Positions 1-8,772 of a stretch of DNA of 64,000 nucleotides are shown here, piece by piece (within the stretch, counting starts at the first letter, position 1; every line of letters starts with the position of its first letter). A program made the position numbers and the translations under genes. The stretch lies in NCBI GenBank assembly GCA_045807725.1, contig JBJMGV010000054.1:61061-125060 (forward strand), read 5' to 3'. The notes under the pieces are model-generated. The model worked only from the letters and a program-made list of their open reading frames with translations, did not search any database and had not been told where the DNA came from. The DNA comes from DATENM01 sp045807725 (GTDB taxonomy: Bacteria > Acidobacteriota > Blastocatellia > UBA7656).

Positions 1-185
1 TTGCCGGCGCGGGTTTGTTGTGATTGTGATGCGGCATGAGTGAAGTCTTGACACTTGAAAAAAGCCGCAGCTATCATCAAATTGCGCTTTCCAATATGCA
101 ATCCGTGACTTGTATCGGCGTTCTATCAATAGCAGAGGACGCATTCAATTGTGACCTTTGGGCAATGACTAAAGTGGTAAATTCT

Positions 186-2039
186 ATGAGACGACTCTTT
201 GCCGCGCTCTGTTTCGTCGCCACCCTCGCCGTGGCGGCAATGGCCTCAGACCCCAATGACAAGCTTATGGCGGTCAGCGACATCAAGCCGGGCATGAAAG
301 GCTATGGCATGACGGTCTTTCAAGGCACGACGCCCGAACGCTTCGAGGTCGAGATTCTCGGCACGCTCGAAGGCTTCCAGAACCCCCGGCAGAGCATCAT
401 CATCGCGCGGCTGAGCGGGCCGCTGGTCGAACGCACCAGCGTCTTTGCGGGGATGAGCGGCAGCCCCGTTTACATCGACGGCAAGCTGGTCGGCGCGGTC
501 GCCTATGCTTTCCCGTTCGAGAAAGAACCCATCGCCGGCATACAGCCTATCAGCAACATGATTCAGGTCATCGAGGAAGGCCGCAAAGAAGAGCCGCGCT
601 CATCTTCCAGCAGTCCTCTGAGCTTCAACACGCTGGTTCGTCAGGCGTCGAGCGCGAACTTCGGCGGCGCGACCGGCGCTCAGTTCGCCATACAGGTCGG
701 GCCGCGCGCCGCGACCAGCAGCCCACAGCTTGCGCCCTTCGTCGGTCATGCCATCGTGCCGATAGCGACGCCCGTGACCTTCTCAGGCTTTTCGCAGACC
801 GCGATTGAAGCGTTCGGCGAAGACCTCAAGAAGATCGGCATTCAAGCTATCGCCGGGGTCGGCGGCGCATCGAGCATCACGCCGATGACGCCGGCAAACG
901 AGAACACGCTCGCGCCCGGCAAGTCCGTCAGCGTGCAGCTCGTACGCGGCGATTTCACGATTGATGCGTCGGGCACAGTGACCTACCGCGATGGCGATAA
1001 GATATACGCCTTCGGCCATCCGTGGCTCAGCTCAGGCCGTACCTCCTGGCCGATGGCCGAGTCTTCGGTTGTAACGGTCGTGCCGAACGTCAACAACTCG
1101 TTCAAGCTGGCGGCGGGCGGCAATCTGGTTGGCGCGATCAATCAGGATCGCTCAACCGGCGTATTCGGCCAGCTCGGCGACGCGCCGCGAATGATCCCGG
1201 TCAAGCTCACCGTCCACACGAGCCGCAACAAGACTGAGACTTATAAATTCGAGATGGTATCAGATTCACTGCTGACGCCGGTGCTGGCGCGTATCGCGTT
1301 CTTCTCGGCCATCACCGCGACCGAGCGGCAGGTCGGCAATCAGACCGTCGTGCTGAAAGGGCGCATTGCGCTGAACGGCCAGCCTGACATCATCATTGAT
1401 AACAGCTTCTCTGCCGCCAACGGCGCGTCGATGTTCGCCGTCAACGATATTGCGCGCCCGCTGGCGATGCTCTACAACAGCGGCTTTGACGCGCTCGACG
1501 TGCGCGGCATCGAAGCCGAAGTGACTTCGACCGACGCGCGCACCAACGGCACGCTGACGCGGCTGTGGATCGACAAGAATGAAGTTGAGCGCGGCGAGAG
1601 CGTAGAAGTTCAACTCTTCGCGCGCCACGACAACGGCAGCGAATTCGTCGAGCGCATTCCGGTGACGATCCCTGCCGACGCGCCCATCGGGCCGCTGGTG
1701 ATTATGGTCGGCGACGGCGCGTCGATCAATCAAACCGAAGCGCATCAGCCGACCGGCGATTTCACGCCGAAGGACTTGGGCCAACTCGTGCGCTCGATGA
1801 ACAAGATGAAGCGTAACAACCGGCTCTACGTGAAGGTGCTGCGTGCAGGCACGGGCGCTATCGTCAACAACGAAGAGATGCCGGTGTTGCCGCCATCGGT
1901 GCTGGCTACATTAGGCTCGCAGCGCACATCGGGCGGCTACACACCGCTATCGGTGGCGACGATTGCCGAGCAGGAGCTTGCGCCGTCGCACTTCCTGATC
2001 AGCGGCCAGCAGACCATCGTGATTAACGTCGTGCGTTAG
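186..2039 (+). CDS. exported SpoIVB S55-like peptidase domain protein
   Basis: Probable periplasmic protein of the SpoIVB peptidase S55 family. The chosen ATG gives a clean signal peptide (basic MRRL, hydrophobic core, cleavage near AMA-SD). An in-frame ATG at 165 and longer upstream starts exist but add no hydrophobic or conserved sequence. The motif GMSGSPVYIDG lies near residues 89-99, and Ser93 of the SGSP fits the S55 nucleophile. A second family motif, FGHPWLSSG, follows near residue 278. The remaining C-terminal half (after about residue 390) is beta-rich with no motif I recognise. In Bacillus the family signals through intramembrane proteolysis, but in Acidobacteria the substrates are unknown, so only the fold is claimed. 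A terminator follows the gene. Confidence 0.75.
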   Translation: MRRLFAALCFVATLAVAAMASDPNDKLMAVSDIKPGMKGYGMTVFQGTTPERFEVEILGTLEGFQNPRQSIIIARLSGPLVERTSVFAGMSGSPVYIDGKLVGAVAYAFPFEKEPIAGIQPISNMIQVIEEGRKEEPRSSSSSPLSFNTLVRQASSANFGGATGAQFAIQVGPRAATSSPQLAPFVGHAIVPIATPVTFSGFSQTAIEAFGEDLKKIGIQAIAGVGGASSITPMTPANENTLAPGKSVSVQLVRGDFTIDASGTVTYRDGDKIYAFGHPWLSSGRTSWPMAESSVVTVVPNVNNSFKLAAGGNLVGAINQDRSTGVFGQLGDAPRMIPVKLTVHTSRNKTETYKFEMVSDSLLTPVLARIAFFSAITATERQVGNQTVVLKGRIALNGQPDIIIDNSFSAANGASMFAVNDIARPLAMLYNSGFDALDVRGIEAEVTSTDARTNGTLTRLWIDKNEVERGESVEVQLFARHDNGSEFVERIPVTIPADAPIGPLVIMVGDGASINQTEAHQPTGDFTPKDLGQLVRSMNKMKRNNRLYVKVLRAGTGAIVNNEEMPVLPPSVLATLGSQRTSGGYTPLSVATIAEQELAPSHFLISGQQTIVINVVR

Positions 2040-2092
2040 TCTGCCAGTTGATGTTGTTCAGCGTGCAAGATTCGCAATAAGGTCCGCTGTGC

Positions 2093-2120
2093 AAAGGCCC
2101 GCGCCGCTTGCGGGCTTTTT
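2093..2120 (+). terminator. intrinsic terminator after the S55-like gene
   Basis: A GCCCGC/GCGGGC stem, extended by A-T pairs, is followed by TTTTT, 54 bp past the stop codon at 2039. It separates this gene from the following co-directional gene. Confidence 0.75.
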
Positions 2121-2177
2121 GCTTGCCAAGACTCATCAGGCGGCCCTGAGATTTTAGGATGTGAAAGGATTCTTCTA

Positions 2178-4448
2178 ATGATTACTCCCCCTCTCGTTCG
2201 CAAAGTATTCCTCACTACATTTGCATTTTTGATGATGGCCGGGCTGGCGCTGGCCAGCGGGCCGGTCTTCTGGGAAACCGCGAAACAGGATGACGTGGTC
2301 AAAGGCGACGCGCGCGGCGTCTCGATTGCCGAGAACGGCGCGGTGACGCTCGCGCCGGCTTACACGCTGGTCTACGACACCAAAGAGGCGTACATCTGGT
2401 CGAGCACGACCGACGCCGCCGGCAACATCTATCTCGGCACGGGCCACGACGGCAAGATATTCAAAGTAGAGGCGACGGGCGCGGGCCGCCTGCTTTATGA
2501 TGCGCCGGAACTTGACGTGACGGCGCTCACGACCGACCCGCAAGGCAATCTCTACGCCGCCACCTCGCCCGACGGCAAGATTTATAAGATCACGCCGGCG
2601 GGCCAGCAATCGGTCTTCTACGACCCGACCGACAAGTACATCTGGTCGCTGGTCTATGATGCGAATACTTCAACGCTCTACGCCGGCACGGGCGACAAAG
2701 GCGTCATCTACAAGATTGATGCGACCGGCAAAGCCGGCGTGCTCGCGGACACCAACGAAACCAACATTGTCGCGCTCGCTATGGATAAGCAGGGCAACCT
2801 GATTGCCGGAACCGATCCGGGCGGGCTGATCCTGCGCATATCGCAAGCCGGCAAAGTTTTCGCCTTGTTCGATTCGCCGACCCAGGAGATTCATAAGCTG
2901 ACGATTGCCGATGACGGTTCGATCTACGCGCTCGGCATCAACCAGTCGAGCGCCACGGCAACGAAAGCGACGAGCCTTGGCACTTCGACCACTACGTCGC
3001 TTTCAACTGAAGGCGTCATCACCATTTCAGCTAGCGACGATGGCGAGCAGCCGGTCGTCTTGCAGGCGACGAGCGACGTTTCCTCATCGCTCAGCTCAGC
3101 GGCAAAAGGCGGCAAGGCTGAAGGCGCGCGCAGCGCCGTCTTCCGCATACTGCCCGACGGCGGCAGCGAAGTCTTGTGGCGCTCGACTGACACCGTAGGC
3201 TTCGGCCTGCGCCCGCTCTCGGATGGCCGCGTGCTGGTCGGCACAGGCAGCAAAGGGCGCATCTATCAGATCGCCCGCGACCGTTCGTACACGTTGCTGA
3301 TTCAATCACCGGAAGATCAGACCTCGACCATCTTCGCGCTCGGCGAACAGTTGTACGCCACGTCGAGCAATCTCGGTCGCCTCTACCGCATCGGGCGCGA
3401 GAGCGTCAGCGAAGGAACCTACACGTCGCCCGTGCGCGACACCAAGTTCGCGGGCCAGTGGGGCGTCGTCACCTGGCGCGGCGCGGGCAATGTCGAGTTG
3501 CAAACACGCAGCGGCAACACTGAAACACCTGACGCGACGTGGAGCGAATGGTCTATGCCTTATCACGTCTCGACCGGCGATCAGATCATCAGCCCGCGCG
3601 CACGCTTCATCCAGTGGCGCGCGATACTGCGCAACACAGCGGCAACAACGAATGCGGCGAACACGCGTCCAAATCAAACCGGCTCGACAAGCAGTGGCAA
3701 CGCGACGGCGCGATTGCAAGCCGTAGTCGTCGCCTACCTGCCGCGCAATCAAGCGCCGGACATTGCCAGCGTAACGGTGTTGCCGCAAGGCATCGCGCTG
3801 GCCGAACAGCCGTTGGCGATTGATCCATCCATCGCTTCGTCGGGACTCGACCCGCAGTTGTTCGGCCTGGTCGCATCAGTGCCGCCGCGCCGCTTCTTCC
3901 AAAAAGGTGCGCGCACACTGACATGGCAAGCCAATGATCCGAACGATGACACGCTGAAATACAAAGTGATGTACCGCACGCTCGGCGATAACGAATGGCA
4001 TCTGCTCACAGACGATTTGACGGTGGCCTACTACACGATTGACGGCAATCGATTGCCGGACGGAACCTACCTCTTCAAAGTGATTGCCAGCGACGCGCCG
4101 GCCAACCCGGCGAATGCGGCGTTGACTCACGAAGAGACGACCGACGCTATCGAGATAGATAACACGCCGCCGATGATTAAAGTCACTGGCCCGACCGTCA
4201 ACGCGCAGGCCGCCGAAGTGACCTTTGACACCAGCGACGCAACCAGCCGCATCGTGCGCGCCGAATACAGCGTGGACGGCGGCGCGTGGCAGTTGGTCTA
4301 TCCGACAGACGGCGTTGCCGATTCGGCGCACGAGGTTTATAAAGTGCGCGCGACGTTTGATAAGCTCGGCGAGCACGTGATCGCCTTCCGCTGCGCCGAC
4401 TCGTCGTCCAACGTCGGCACGAGCAAAGTCACCGCCACAGTTAGGTAA
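2178..4448 (+). CDS. exported beta-propeller protein with C-terminal Ig/Fn3-like domain
   Basis: Secreted protein of 756 residues. A signal peptide (VFLTTFAFLMMAGLALAS) is followed by repeated blades of the type GNIYLGTGHDGKIFKV, GNLYAATSPDGKIYKI and STLYAGTGDKGVIYKI, an NHL/SMP-30-like propeller covering roughly residues 50-400. The centre contains a low-complexity Thr/Ser stretch. The C-terminal 170 residues read as tandem Fn3/Ig-like domains (DGTYLFKVIASDAP, then DNTPPMIKVTGP). No catalytic motif is visible, so a binding or scaffold role at the cell surface is inferred. The start is preceded by AAAGGA. It lies 138 bp after the S55-like gene but beyond that gene's terminator, so it probably has its own promoter. 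Confidence 0.7.
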   Translation: MITPPLVRKVFLTTFAFLMMAGLALASGPVFWETAKQDDVVKGDARGVSIAENGAVTLAPAYTLVYDTKEAYIWSSTTDAAGNIYLGTGHDGKIFKVEATGAGRLLYDAPELDVTALTTDPQGNLYAATSPDGKIYKITPAGQQSVFYDPTDKYIWSLVYDANTSTLYAGTGDKGVIYKIDATGKAGVLADTNETNIVALAMDKQGNLIAGTDPGGLILRISQAGKVFALFDSPTQEIHKLTIADDGSIYALGINQSSATATKATSLGTSTTTSLSTEGVITISASDDGEQPVVLQATSDVSSSLSSAAKGGKAEGARSAVFRILPDGGSEVLWRSTDTVGFGLRPLSDGRVLVGTGSKGRIYQIARDRSYTLLIQSPEDQTSTIFALGEQLYATSSNLGRLYRIGRESVSEGTYTSPVRDTKFAGQWGVVTWRGAGNVELQTRSGNTETPDATWSEWSMPYHVSTGDQIISPRARFIQWRAILRNTAATTNAANTRPNQTGSTSSGNATARLQAVVVAYLPRNQAPDIASVTVLPQGIALAEQPLAIDPSIASSGLDPQLFGLVASVPPRRFFQKGARTLTWQANDPNDDTLKYKVMYRTLGDNEWHLLTDDLTVAYYTIDGNRLPDGTYLFKVIASDAPANPANAALTHEETTDAIEIDNTPPMIKVTGPTVNAQAAEVTFDTSDATSRIVRAEYSVDGGAWQLVYPTDGVADSAHEVYKVRATFDKLGEHVIAFRCADSSSNVGTSKVTATVR

Positions 4449-4527
4449 GTGGGAAAAGGGAAAAGGAGAAAGGGGAAAGGATAGGTGCGGTGCGCAATCC
4501 CTCTTCCTTTTCCCTTTTCCCTTTAAC
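4449..4527. repeat. inverted short-tandem-repeat locus, word GGGAAAA
   Basis: Begins directly after the TAA at 4446-4448. The left arm (4449-4480) repeats variants of GGGAAAA; the right arm (4506-4527) repeats its complement TTTTCCC. The two arms can pair into a long hairpin around a 25-base loop. Same architecture as the other word-repeat loci in this window. Confidence 0.75.
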
Positions 4528-4682
4528 CTCGTTGCCTAGCCTCGTCGCACGGTTTCCGTTCGCCGCCTGCACGACCCGCAGACAACTCGCCGCTTAAATC
4601 CGCATCTCAGAAGCCGACAGAACGCTGGCGTTCAAGTTGCTTTCCACAGGGAGGGCTGACTCTGCCGGCGCTAAGGAGGCTT

Positions 4683-5441
4683 ATGAAATCGCTTGCTTTG
4701 AAACACGCCGCGCGACTGATCGTCGTCGCACTCACGCTTGGCTTTGCTTTCACGACAGCCAACGCACAACCATCGCAGAAGCAATCAACCGCCGCCGTCA
4801 AGAAAGTCAGAGCGGGGGCGCTCACTCGCCCGGATATTCTCGAAGCCGAGCAGTTGCTTTCGAGTCTCGGTTACTGGACAGGGCCGATTGACGGCAAACT
4901 CGATGTCGCATCGCGCCAGGCGCTCATCGCCTTTCAGAAAGTCGAAGGCCGCGAGCGCACCGGGCGATTGACCGTTGCTGAGCTTAAAGTGCTGCGCGCG
5001 GCCAGCCGCCCGACGCCGTTGGAGACCGGCTACGCACACGTCGAAGCCGACTTGAATCGGCAGGTGCTGTTCGTCGTTGACAACAGAGGCACAGTGTCAA
5101 AGGTGTTGCCGATCTCGTCGGGCAGCGGCGAAGAGTTCACGTCCGAAGGCTGGACGCGACGCGCCGTCACACCGACTGGCCGCTTCAAGGTCTATCGCAA
5201 GGTCGAAGGCTGGCGCAAAGCGCCGCTCGGTTCGATCTATTATCCAAATTACTTTTTGAGCGGTGTCGCTATTCACGGCAGCGCTTCGATTCCAACCAAA
5301 GCGGCCAGTCACGGCTGCATTCGCATCCCGGTTTACGCGGCGAAAGAGTTTTATGATATGACGCCAACCGGCACTGTCGTCATCGTGCACGATGGCGCGG
5401 CGCTGGCGCAGACGAAGACGAGCGCAGCGAAAGCACAATAG
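4683..5441 (+). CDS. L,D-transpeptidase (YkuD) with peptidoglycan-binding domain
   Basis: Periplasmic peptidoglycan cross-linking enzyme, expected to form 3-3 cross-links or attach proteins to peptidoglycan. The signal peptide ends near ANA-Q (residue 29). Residues 50-105 are a PG_binding_1 domain (LLSSLGYWTGPIDGKLD). Residues 117-236 form the YkuD catalytic domain with the diagnostic IHGSASIPTKAASHGCIRIP, giving His198, His210 and nucleophile Cys212. AAGGAGG is well spaced before the ATG. The protein is complete at 252 residues. It ends at a strong hairpin shared with the convergent LOG gene. Confidence 0.9.
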   Translation: MKSLALKHAARLIVVALTLGFAFTTANAQPSQKQSTAAVKKVRAGALTRPDILEAEQLLSSLGYWTGPIDGKLDVASRQALIAFQKVEGRERTGRLTVAELKVLRAASRPTPLETGYAHVEADLNRQVLFVVDNRGTVSKVLPISSGSGEEFTSEGWTRRAVTPTGRFKVYRKVEGWRKAPLGSIYYPNYFLSGVAIHGSASIPTKAASHGCIRIPVYAAKEFYDMTPTGTVVIVHDGAALAQTKTSAAKAQ

Positions 5442-5490
5442 ATTCGATCAAGAGAAAGAGGCTAACGAAACAATCGAATAATCGTGAGAC

Positions 5491-5531
5491 GCGAAAGGCG
5501 CGGAGCTTCGACGAGGCCCCGCGCCTTTCGC
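5491..5531. terminator. 13-bp perfect hairpin between convergent genes
   Basis: GCGAAAGGCGCGG (5491-5503) pairs perfectly with CCGCGCCTTTCGC (5519-5531). It sits between the 3' ends of two convergent genes. There is no U-tract on either side, so a bidirectional terminator or 3'-end-stabilising hairpin is inferred from position. Confidence 0.55.
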
Positions 5532-5554
5532 ACGATGCGATGTCTATCAATGCT

Positions 5555-6328
5555 TCAGTCGGTCGGCATGCTGACGCGCGGCATCTCGCCCAGCAGCTTC
5601 GAGCGCTTCGGCGCGCGGCGCAAACCGAACTTTTCGATGGCGTGTTTTTGAATGTGCGCCATCGCTTCGTCAATTGAATCGGTCAGCTTCAATAGGTTCA
5701 AGTCTTCGGGGCTGATCGTCCCGGCGTCCACCATACGCTTCAGCAGTTCCATCAGCGGCTGCCAGTATTCAACACCCATCAGCACAACCGGAAACTCCAA
5801 TATCTTGCGCGTCTGAATCAGCGTCAGCGCTTCAAACATCTCGTCCATCGTGCCGACGCCGCCCGGCATCACGACGAAGGCGTACGAGTACTTGAGCAGC
5901 ATGACTTTGCGCACGAAGAAGTAGCGGAACGTGACGACGTGATCGAGGTAAGGATTGGGCGACTGCTCTTTCGGCAACGCGATGTTGCAACCGACCGAGA
6001 TGCCGCCGGCGTCTTTCGCGCCGCGATTGGCCGCCTCCATAATGCCCGGCCCGCCGCCGGTCATCACCGTGAAGCCGATGTCTGTCAGTTGGCGGCCCAC
6101 CTGCCGCGCCATCTCGTAAAAGGGATGGTCTGCTTTGAACCGCGCCGAACCGAAGACCGTAACGCACGGGCCGACGAAATGCAGCACACGAAAGCCGCGA
6201 ATGAACTCTCGCATAATGCGGAGCAAAGTCCAGAATTCCCACTTGCGAGTCTGCGGGCCTTCGAGAAAAACGCGCTCGTCACGGTGCGAAGCGGGCGCGG
6301 CGGGGATGGTCTGCACATCTGCGCTCAT
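5555..6328 (-). CDS. LOG family (lysine-decarboxylase-like) protein
   Basis: A 257-residue cytosolic Rossmann-like protein of the TIGR00730/LOG family. Members hydrolyse nucleoside 5'-monophosphates such as cytokinin ribotides to free bases. Signature motifs are present: GGGPGIMEAANRGA (residues 91-104) and PGGVGTMDE (155-163). The N-terminal 50 residues are an extension seen in bacterial long forms. The ATG at 6328 was chosen over an upstream TTG because GGAG lies at good distance before it. Convergent with the L,D-transpeptidase. The natural substrate cannot be read from sequence. Confidence 0.85.
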   Translation of the reverse strand: MSADVQTIPAAPASHRDERVFLEGPQTRKWEFWTLLRIMREFIRGFRVLHFVGPCVTVFGSARFKADHPFYEMARQVGRQLTDIGFTVMTGGGPGIMEAANRGAKDAGGISVGCNIALPKEQSPNPYLDHVVTFRYFFVRKVMLLKYSYAFVVMPGGVGTMDEMFEALTLIQTRKILEFPVVLMGVEYWQPLMELLKRMVDAGTISPEDLNLLKLTDSIDEAMAHIQKHAIEKFGLRRAPKRSKLLGEMPRVSMPTD

Positions 6329-6377
6329 ATTGACACGCTCCAACAAACTATCTTTTGCATAAGCCTTGATCGGCGCG

Positions 6378-7541
6378 TCACACGACGCGCAGGATGACGC
6401 ACTTCAAGTAAAAAGTTTCCGGCATCGAGACGAGCACAGGATGATCGCGCGATTGCGTGCGCTTCTCGATGATCTGCGCGGCGCGGTTGGCGTCTGCCGC
6501 CGCGTCGGCGATGACGTTGAGGAAAGCGTCTTCGCTCATGTGATACGAGCAGGTCGAAGTAATCAACGTGCCGCCCGGCCTGAGCAGCTTCATCGCGCGC
6601 AGGTTGATCTCTTTATAGCCGCGCGTCGCCGCTTCAATCGCGGCGCGATTCTTGGCAAAGGCCGGCGGGTCGAGGTTGATGCAATCGAAGCGTTCGCCGC
6701 CAAGCTCCAGTTCGCGCAGGTAATCGAACACATTCGCCTCGACGCATACGACATTGGCGGCCTCGTTCAGCGCCGCGTTGCGCCGCGCCTGCTGAATGGC
6801 CGCGCCCGAAATATCAACCGCCGTCACGCGCTCGGCCCCGCGCGCCAGATGCAGCGCGAAGCCGCCTTGAAAGGTGAAGCAGTCGAGCGCCCGCCCTTGT
6901 GCGTAGCGTTCGGCGGCAATGCGGTTTTCGCGTTGATCGAGAAACGCGCCGGTCTTCTGTCCCTCAATCAAGTTGACGGCAAAACGCACGCCGCTCTCTT
7001 CAATCGTGAACTCGCCGGGGTCTTCGCCGTAGACGACGCCTGCCGTGCGCGGCAAGCTTTCGAGGTCGCGCACCTTTGCTTCGTTGCGCTCGATGATGGC
7101 GCGCGGGCGGTAGCGTTCAACCAGTAACTCAAGCCACATTGCCTTGAGCGCATCCATTCCCTGCGACAGTGTCTGCACGACGAAGCAGTCGGTGAAGCGA
7201 TCAATGATGAGCGAGGGCAACAGGTCGCTCTCGCCGTAGACCAATCGGTAAGCGGTCGCATCATACACGACTTGCCGGCGCAATGCTTCAGCAGCTACAA
7301 GTCGCGCCAGCCAGAAATCACGGTCAATCTCCACGTCATCAAAGGCGACCATACGCAAAGCGATCTGCGAGGTTGAACTGTAAAGCGCGCGGCCAAGCAC
7401 GCGCCCGCGCGGGTCGGCGACGCGCACGACCGCGCCGGGCTGCGCGCTGGCCGCATCGCTCACGTCGCTGCGATAGACCCAGAGGTGGCGGGCGCGCACG
7501 CGCTCGGCTCCGCGCTTTCTGATAGTGACCGTTGTTGCCAT
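6378..7541 (-). CDS. class I SAM-dependent rRNA methyltransferase, RlmI-like
   Basis: Probable 23S rRNA (cytosine-C5) methyltransferase of the RlmI/YccW family. An N-terminal PUA domain (ATTVTIRKRGAERVRARHLW onward) leads into a linker. The Rossmann domain has the SAM motif CFTFQGGFALHLARG and the catalytic NLDPPAFAKNR. The length, 387 residues, is normal for the family. Start ATG at 7541; an ATG six bases upstream is equally possible, while longer starts would run into divergent folK. Only about 15 bp separate the two divergent start codons, so at least one promoter must lie inside the neighbouring gene. 49 bp separate its stop from the LOG start downstream, so the two may be co-transcribed. 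Confidence 0.85.
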   Translation of the reverse strand: MATTVTIRKRGAERVRARHLWVYRSDVSDAASAQPGAVVRVADPRGRVLGRALYSSTSQIALRMVAFDDVEIDRDFWLARLVAAEALRRQVVYDATAYRLVYGESDLLPSLIIDRFTDCFVVQTLSQGMDALKAMWLELLVERYRPRAIIERNEAKVRDLESLPRTAGVVYGEDPGEFTIEESGVRFAVNLIEGQKTGAFLDQRENRIAAERYAQGRALDCFTFQGGFALHLARGAERVTAVDISGAAIQQARRNAALNEAANVVCVEANVFDYLRELELGGERFDCINLDPPAFAKNRAAIEAATRGYKEINLRAMKLLRPGGTLITSTCSYHMSEDAFLNVIADAAADANRAAQIIEKRTQSRDHPVLVSMPETFYLKCVILRVV

Positions 7542-7556
7542 AACCATTAAAGAATT

Positions 7557-8273
7557 ATGATAGCTGTTGCGATGACCGCCCGCGAAGCCGATTGCGACAA
7601 TCCATCTGAGAAACAAGCCACGCCGGGCAGCGCGACCATCTTTCTGGCTCTTGGCACAAACCTCGGCGACCGCGAAGCGAACCTGCGCGAAGCTACTCAT
7701 CGCATCGCCGCGCTCGGCCTGACTATCACGCGCCGCTCGTCAATCTATGAGACGGAGCCAGTCGGCTACGCCGATCAGGAATGGTTTCTGAATCAAGTCA
7801 TCGAGGCCGAGATGCCGCGCGAACTGATGTTGGATTTGAATGAGAAGAACGAGCCGCAGCTTGAACGCGATGATGAACCGGGCGTTGAGCCGGCGTTGAG
7901 TGATCGATTGGTCTTGTTGCTGGCCGCCTTGCTGCGCATCGAAAGCGAGATGGGCCGCCGCCGCGTTATAATCAATGGCCCGCGCGTGATCGACATCGAC
8001 ATACTGTTGTGCGACGGAATCAGCGGCGTCTTCGGCAACCGGCGAAAAGAGCAGGATCATCACTCGCCTTCTATGAATGAGCCATCCAGCGATGATCGGC
8101 TGCCGCAACTGATCCTGCCGCACCCACGCTTGCACTTGCGCCGCTTCGTGCTCGCGCCGCTATCGGAGATTGCGCCCGGCCTGATTCACCCGACCTTGCA
8201 GCAAAGCATTCGTGAGTTGCTCGATGGCGTCAATGATCCGTCTATCGTTCGCCTTTATCGCGCGACGGCTTAA
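7557..8273 (+). CDS. folK: 2-amino-4-hydroxy-6-hydroxymethyldihydropteridine pyrophosphokinase
   Basis: HPPK of the folate pathway: transfers pyrophosphate from ATP to 6-hydroxymethyl-7,8-dihydropterin. Visible motifs are LALGTNLGDREANL (residues 30-43), SSIYETEPVGYADQEWFLNQ (61-80) and the signature RVIINGPRVIDIDILL (136-151), then LPHPRLHLRRFVLAPL. At 238 residues it is about 70 longer than usual. The excess is an N-terminal tail plus two hydrophilic inserts, about residues 95-117 before the LLxIE helix and 154-183 after DIDILLCDG. Translation may begin at 7572 instead, where a second ATG lies after a TATGAT-like element. No folP or folB is adjacent. Confidence 0.9.
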   Translation: MIAVAMTAREADCDNPSEKQATPGSATIFLALGTNLGDREANLREATHRIAALGLTITRRSSIYETEPVGYADQEWFLNQVIEAEMPRELMLDLNEKNEPQLERDDEPGVEPALSDRLVLLLAALLRIESEMGRRRVIINGPRVIDIDILLCDGISGVFGNRRKEQDHHSPSMNEPSSDDRLPQLILPHPRLHLRRFVLAPLSEIAPGLIHPTLQQSIRELLDGVNDPSIVRLYRATA

Positions 8274-8345
8274 TGCGCGGCTTCAGCACCTTGCTTGATC
8301 GCGTGATGACCTGTCTGGTCGATTCGGTTTCGGGGTGGCATTAAA

Positions 8346-8384
8346 GTCTCTTTCGCCCGCCGGGTCTGCGAGCGAAAGAGAGAC
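8346..8384. terminator. hairpin between convergent folK and zinc-ribbon gene
   Basis: GTCTCTTTCGC (8346-8356) faces GCGAAAGAGAGAC (8372-8384), a nearly perfect stem with a 15-base loop. It lies between two convergent genes, consistent with a shared terminator; there is no clear U-tract. Confidence 0.5.
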
Positions 8385-8405
8385 GTGAAAAAGTAAGCCC
8401 GTTGC

Positions 8406-8609
8406 TTAAGCGCGAGCTGATTCAGGCAGGCTGGGCTGCACCTGTTCATTGCACGTCGGGCAGGTGATGGTGCTGGAGCCTGCGCCTTGTATCAATCGAA
8501 CCTGTACCGGGTGATTGTTCGGGCATCTCATTGTGACTTGGCGATGCTTCAGCCTTTCCTGCTGGCCGTCATCCAAATCGAGGACGCTCATATCAAGATC
8601 AATATCCAT
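8406..8609 (-). CDS. small zinc-ribbon-like protein
   Basis: A 67-residue cytosolic protein of unknown function. The acidic N-terminus (MDIDLDMSVLDLDDGQQERL) precedes MRCPNNHPVQVRL and then ITCPTCNEQV. This Cys/His...CPTC arrangement resembles a zinc ribbon, but the first knuckle is CxxNH rather than CxxC. The start at 8609 is supported by GAGAGGG upstream; the longer start at 8642 is not needed. No obvious partner is adjacent. I do not recognise the family with confidence. Confidence 0.5.
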   Translation of the reverse strand: MDIDLDMSVLDLDDGQQERLKHRQVTMRCPNNHPVQVRLIQGAGSSTITCPTCNEQVQPSLPESARA

Positions 8610-8648
8610 TGCTTCCCTCTCGATCCATATTATCGCGCCCACTACCTA

Positions 8649-8772
8649 TTTTAGATTTTGGATTTTGGATTGCGCCAGCCCGAACGTGCTTTGTTTGAAT
8701 CCTGAAGTAATGAACGCCAATGCGATAGCCAACTCTGCTAATCCAAAATCGGCAATCTAAAATCCAAAATCG
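8649..8772. repeat. inverted short-tandem-repeat locus, word AAAATCC/GGATTTT
   Basis: The left arm (8649-8671) has tandem GATTTTG; the right arm (8740-8772) has AATCCAAAAT and AATCTAAAATCC. The right arm abuts the stop codon of the ABC gene at 8773. The same word recurs at 49744-49829, 41 kb away. Confidence 0.75.
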
